Assembly: GCA_016841005.1 (NCBI GenBank)
Contig: JAEORG010000121.1
Span: 1 to 7,997 of the forward strand
Reading direction: 5' to 3'
DNA length: 7,997 nucleotides
Origin: Candidatus Thorarchaeota archaeon
GTDB lineage: Archaea > Asgardarchaeota > Thorarchaeia > Thorarchaeales > Thorarchaeaceae
Part shown: positions 5,700 to 7,997 of the stretch, one piece after another
Position numbering within the stretch: the stretch's first letter is position 1
Layout of the letters: the number at the start of each line of letters is the position of its first letter
Notes under the pieces: model-generated
Told to the model about the DNA's origin: nothing
The model's database searches: none
The model's input: only the letters and a program-made list of their open reading frames with translations
Made by a program: the position numbers and the translations under genes

Positions 5700-7532
5700 A
5701 TGAATGAATTCAGAAGGCGTTATTATCGGATGCTAAAACGAGATATTTTCAATGATCGGCTCAAACTCTATTCACTTGCTGGAATCATTGGTATGGCATC
5801 TGGCCTAACTGCAGTTCTATTCAGATGGTTAATACTCGGTATGGCTTTCGTTTTTTATCAAATTCCTAAGACTCTTGGTCCATGGTCTTGGCTCTTTGTC
5901 CCAGCCTTTGGAGGTATATTTGTTTCAATAATTGTCATGAAATACTCTCCTGAAGCAAAAGGGCATGGAGTACCTGAAGTGATGGCTTCCTATGCAACAG
6001 AAGGAGGAAAAATGCGAATGCGAGTACCTATATTGAAGAGCCTTGCATCTGCATTGTGTATTGGATCCGGAGGCTCATGTGGACGTGAAGGTCCTATTGC
6101 TCAAATAGGAGCTGGATTAGCTTCCGCAATTTCAGGAATTATGAAACTTGACAGGAAACACACAAAGGCTCTTGTTGTATGCGGTCTTTCTTCAGGAATC
6201 GCAGCAACATTCAATGCGCCTCTGGGAGGTACACTATTTGGGATAGAAATAGTTGCAGGTGGAATTATTGGTTTTTCAATCATACCTGTCATACTTTCAT
6301 CAGTCATTGCTACTTCAGTTTCAATTAGTCTCTTGGGCTCTGAAGTATCATTCACAGCACCACAATTTTTCCTGTCCAATCCAGTTGAACTTATCTTTTA
6401 TCTCATACTTGGTCTATTATTGGGACTAGCTTCTGTTGTCTGGAATCGAGGATTCTATAAAATCGAAGATCTCTTTGAACATCTACCCACTTCTAAATAC
6501 CTTTTACCAGTGATAGGAGGATTACTCACTGGAGCTCTTCTTGTTCTGACACTTTATCTAGAATCCGCATTTCAATATTCAGGAGCATTTCAAGATGGTG
6601 ACCTTCCTTTTCCAGCAATTGGAAGCATTAACTATGCATTCACTGATGCAATTCTGTTTGGCACAGTAGGACTGCTTACATTAGGAATTTTTGGAATATT
6701 GAAAGGACTTGCCACATCTTTTACACTCGGTTCAGGAGGCTCAGGTGGGGTCTTTGCACCCACGCTGACTATGGGGGCAGCCTTTGGCGGAGCTTTTGGA
6801 CTTATTTGCTCGATTCTTTTCCCTTGGGCGGTTCCATATCCCATGGCATTTGCACTAGTGGGAATGGCTGCATTATTTGCAGGATCCGCAAGAGCTCCTA
6901 TTACATGTATTGTGATACTCATGGAGATGACAAGGGATTATTCCATGATTCTTCCACTAATGATTGCAGTGTCATCATCGTTTTTGATCTCCTCAATGCT
7001 AGACGACGAGAGTATCTATACATTGAAACTCTCCCGAAAGGGAATTCATATTTTACAAGGAACACACATTGGAGTACTGAAGACAATTCCTATATCTGAG
7101 ATTATGACGACCCATCCAACAGTGCTGAAGCCCGAAATGACTCAGGATGAAGTAATACAAATCATTGATCATACACATCACACGAAATTTCCTGTGGTTG
7201 ATGCAGAAGACAATATTGTTGGAACACTGATAACAGAAGATCTATTCAAAGATCTTGACCCAGAGGGCCCACAACCTGTTGTTGGGGTTCTCATGAATAG
7301 GAACTTTCTCCATCTATCTCCAGGGTGTAAAATGGACAGTGCCCTTCATGCTATGATGGAGCAAGATGAAGGTCATGCAGTCATTGTGGACCCCATAAAT
7401 CCCAATAAGATGATTGGATTTGTTACGAAAGCAGATGTGTTGAGGGCATATGAATTGGCAATCTTTAGACTTCAACAACAAGGACATGAGATAGAACCCA
7501 TTAGTCCTGCCGACATTGTTGATGTTGTCTGA
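5700..7532 (+). CDS. ClC-family chloride channel/transporter with CBS pair
   Basis: This 610-residue integral membrane protein would move chloride (or a related anion) across the cytoplasmic membrane as a ClC homodimer. After a basic cytosolic N-terminus (about 1-22) the hydrophobic ClC core runs to about 445. Filter motifs are GHGVP (88-92, in place of GSGIP), GREGP (128-132) with gating Glu130, GGVFAP (349-354) with Phe352, and SIYTLKL with Tyr440 at the place of the central anion-coordinating Tyr. The equivalent of the internal proton glutamate of E. coli ClC-ec1 (second Glu of IIEE) appears to be Ile184 in FGIEIV. Proton coupling may therefore be absent or use another route. The C-terminus holds two CBS domains (about 463-515 and 528-587) that in relatives bind adenine nucleotides and regulate gating. 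It has its own TATA promoter and no evident operon partner. The length is normal for a ClC-CBS protein. Confidence 0.96.
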   Translation: MNEFRRRYYRMLKRDIFNDRLKLYSLAGIIGMASGLTAVLFRWLILGMAFVFYQIPKTLGPWSWLFVPAFGGIFVSIIVMKYSPEAKGHGVPEVMASYATEGGKMRMRVPILKSLASALCIGSGGSCGREGPIAQIGAGLASAISGIMKLDRKHTKALVVCGLSSGIAATFNAPLGGTLFGIEIVAGGIIGFSIIPVILSSVIATSVSISLLGSEVSFTAPQFFLSNPVELIFYLILGLLLGLASVVWNRGFYKIEDLFEHLPTSKYLLPVIGGLLTGALLVLTLYLESAFQYSGAFQDGDLPFPAIGSINYAFTDAILFGTVGLLTLGIFGILKGLATSFTLGSGGSGGVFAPTLTMGAAFGGAFGLICSILFPWAVPYPMAFALVGMAALFAGSARAPITCIVILMEMTRDYSMILPLMIAVSSSFLISSMLDDESIYTLKLSRKGIHILQGTHIGVLKTIPISEIMTTHPTVLKPEMTQDEVIQIIDHTHHTKFPVVDAEDNIVGTLITEDLFKDLDPEGPQPVVGVLMNRNFLHLSPGCKMDSALHAMMEQDEGHAVIVDPINPNKMIGFVTKADVLRAYELAIFRLQQQGHEIEPISPADIVDVV

Positions 7533-7536
7533 CCAC

Positions 7537-7556
7537 ATTTTTCTACCAATTGTAGA
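7537..7556 (+). terminator. Possible T-tract terminator after the ClC gene
   Basis: A six-base T tract with an adjoining small inverted repeat (TCTAC 7542-7546 / GTAGA 7552-7556) lies within 25 bp of the ClC stop. T tracts can suffice for archaeal termination, but the stem is weak, so this is tentative. Confidence 0.3.
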
Positions 7557-7583
7557 CAAATCGTTATTTCGACTACCTAATGG

Positions 7584-7591
7584 TTTATTTT
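7584..7591 (+). promoter_or_regulatory. TATA box of the beta-grasp protein gene, leaderless
   Basis: TTTATTTT is centred about 27 nt upstream of ATG 7614, so transcription should begin at or next to the start codon. No Shine-Dalgarno sequence is present, which agrees with a leaderless mRNA. Confidence 0.5.
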
Positions 7592-7613
7592 CCCTCAAGG
7601 CCCTACCATAACT

Positions 7614-7859
7614 ATGATTGAAGTCTATCTGTATGGAAATCTCAAGGAAATTGCTGAGAAAAAGTTGGGCGAAGTCACCGCTATCATGACATTCGATTTC
7701 GTTGAGGGCGAGAGATTTCAAGACTGTCTGAACCGTTTAGGTCTAGAGATGACCGATGTGGGTAATTGTTATATCAATAGGATTCTCGCGAATCCCGATG
7801 ATATAATCCAAGACCGAGATAGCCTAGAGCTCAACCCTATCGAAAAGAATCCACTCTGA
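7614..7859 (+). CDS. MoaD/ThiS-like beta-grasp protein lacking C-terminal GG
   Basis: This 81-residue protein resembles the ubiquitin-like MoaD/ThiS fold. It begins with a beta strand and turn, MIEVYLYGNLKEIA. A helix around ERFQDCLNRLGL follows, then the family-like end with a strand (CYINRIL), ANPDDIIQDRDSLELNPI. Compare the usual 'N-x(n)-L-x-DGDEV-x-hydrophobic-x-P' pattern of sulfur carriers. It ends EKNPL and lacks the terminal Gly-Gly that is adenylated and thiocarboxylated in true carriers, so it is unlikely to donate sulfur unless processed. It might instead be a binding or regulatory relative. No MoeB/ThiF, MoaE or tungsten/molybdenum gene is nearby. The start ATG fits a leaderless transcript. 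Its stop lies 11 bp before the 3' end of the convergent tRNA. The fold is assigned from pattern only. Confidence 0.7.
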   Translation: MIEVYLYGNLKEIAEKKLGEVTAIMTFDFVEGERFQDCLNRLGLEMTDVGNCYINRILANPDDIIQDRDSLELNPIEKNPL

Positions 7860-7862
7860 TAG

Positions 7863-7870
7863 GAAAAAAG
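7863..7870 (-). terminator. Oligo-T terminator of tRNA-Ser
   Basis: On the minus strand six consecutive T (CTTTTTTC) come one base after the encoded CCA end of the tRNA. This is a typical archaeal stop signal for tRNA transcription, placed between two convergent genes. Confidence 0.6.
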
Positions 7871-7997
7871 TGGCGCTCAGGGAGAGATTTGAACTCTCGA
7901 GTGCAAAGCACACTGGATGTTTGCAGGATTGCCAAGTGCAACCTATAGCAATCCAGCTCCATATTGCCCCGCATCCGCCCAAGAACGAACACGTCCA
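7871..7997 (-). tRNA. tRNA-Ser(GCT), 3' part with intron; 5' end beyond window
   Basis: Read on the minus strand, the anticodon stem CTGGA/TCCAG (7952-7956 / 7913-7917) encloses a loop whose spliced form is TTGCTAA, with anticodon GCT (7947-7949) for AGC/AGT serine codons. A long variable arm GTGC-TTT-GCAC (7901-7911) marks a class II tRNA. The T arm is GAGAG-TTCAAAT-CTCTC (7882-7898). The acceptor 3' strand CCTGAGC, discriminator G and an encoded CCA follow (7871-7881). G as discriminator plus the long arm is the serine pattern. A 27-nt intron interrupts the anticodon loop. The matching 5' acceptor GCTCAGG is absent from the 40 bases upstream of the anticodon stem, and no D stem pairs there. 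The 5' exon must therefore lie beyond the window, behind another intron or as a separate piece. The start coordinate on the minus strand is thus unknown. Confidence 0.85.
7919..7945 (-). other. tRNA intron at 37/38 with bulge-helix-bulge
   Basis: This 27-nt intron is removed by the tRNA splicing endonuclease. Loop bases 32-35 (TTGC) pair with GCAA near the intron 3' end, giving the 4-bp central helix. A 3-nt bulge TAT (bases 36, 37 and first intron base) and a 3-nt bulge ACA (last two intron bases and base 38) flank it. Beyond the 5' bulge, AGG pairs with CCT and TTGC with GCAA, closing a short terminal loop. Cutting at the canonical bulge positions restores the loop TTGCTAA. Confidence 0.88.

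Noticed and set aside
6101..6922. Two minus-strand open frames (92 and 96 codons)
   Set aside because: Both are antisense to the ClC membrane core and have Pro/Ala-rich shadow composition; the ClC frame is certain from its motifs.
7314..7721. 135-codon open frame on the minus strand
   Set aside because: It overlaps the second CBS domain, the promoter and the start of the beta-grasp gene. No domain is recognisable and no promoter is visible.
7974..7988. GTTCTTGG on the minus strand as a possible tRNA 5' acceptor
   Set aside because: It pairs with CCTGAGC only with two mismatches and leaves no U8 and no D stem, so it was not accepted as the tRNA start.
1..7997. CRISPR array, transposon, phage, toxin-antitoxin or defence system
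   Set aside because: I saw no repeat-spacer pattern, terminal inverted repeats, integrase, nuclease or toxin-like pair. The genes read as ordinary archaeal chromosome.

Overview
The window comes from an archaeal chromosome of moderate A+T content. The evidence is the C-terminus of an archaeal/eukaryotic-type elongation factor 1-alpha at the left edge, a tRNA-Ser gene with a bulge-helix-bulge intron at position 37/38 at the right edge, frequent GTG/TTG starts, and TATA-like boxes about 25-30 nt upstream of expected transcript starts with little or no Shine-Dalgarno sequence. The EF-1A tail and general style suggest an Asgard-type (possibly Thorarchaeia-like) genome, but that is a hunch.

Left part (1-2650, plus strand): the EF-1A 3' end closed by a hairpin/T-rich terminator, then an unrecognised small multipass membrane protein, then a soluble orphan sensor histidine kinase with three PAS units. 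The kinase probably starts upstream of its first canonical start codon, at a CTG. Middle (2667-3883, minus strand): two tandem paralogous two-helix membrane proteins of about 106 residues with similar promoter elements, followed by a Nudix hydrolase that sits 28 bp behind the second one and meets the kinase tail to tail.

Centre right (3951-5544): a DinB-like metal-binding protein divergent from the paralogue pair, a 68-residue two-helix membrane protein, and a two-helix membrane protein with a cytosolic zinc ribbon. Converging on these from the minus strand is an unrecognised single-span protein with a polar tail. Right part (5700-7997): a ClC-family chloride channel/transporter with a tandem CBS module, a MoaD/ThiS-like beta-grasp protein lacking the C-terminal Gly-Gly, and the 3' part of tRNA-Ser(GCT) on the minus strand. 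The 5' part of that tRNA does not fit directly upstream, so a second intron or a split gene is likely.

The genes do not form one evident pathway. They are mostly single-gene transcription units with their own TATA-like elements, typical of archaeal housekeeping and accessory chromosome. I see no CRISPR array, transposon, phage genes or clear defence system. The least explained content is the group of small membrane proteins at 3139-5544 and the incomplete 5' half of the tRNA.
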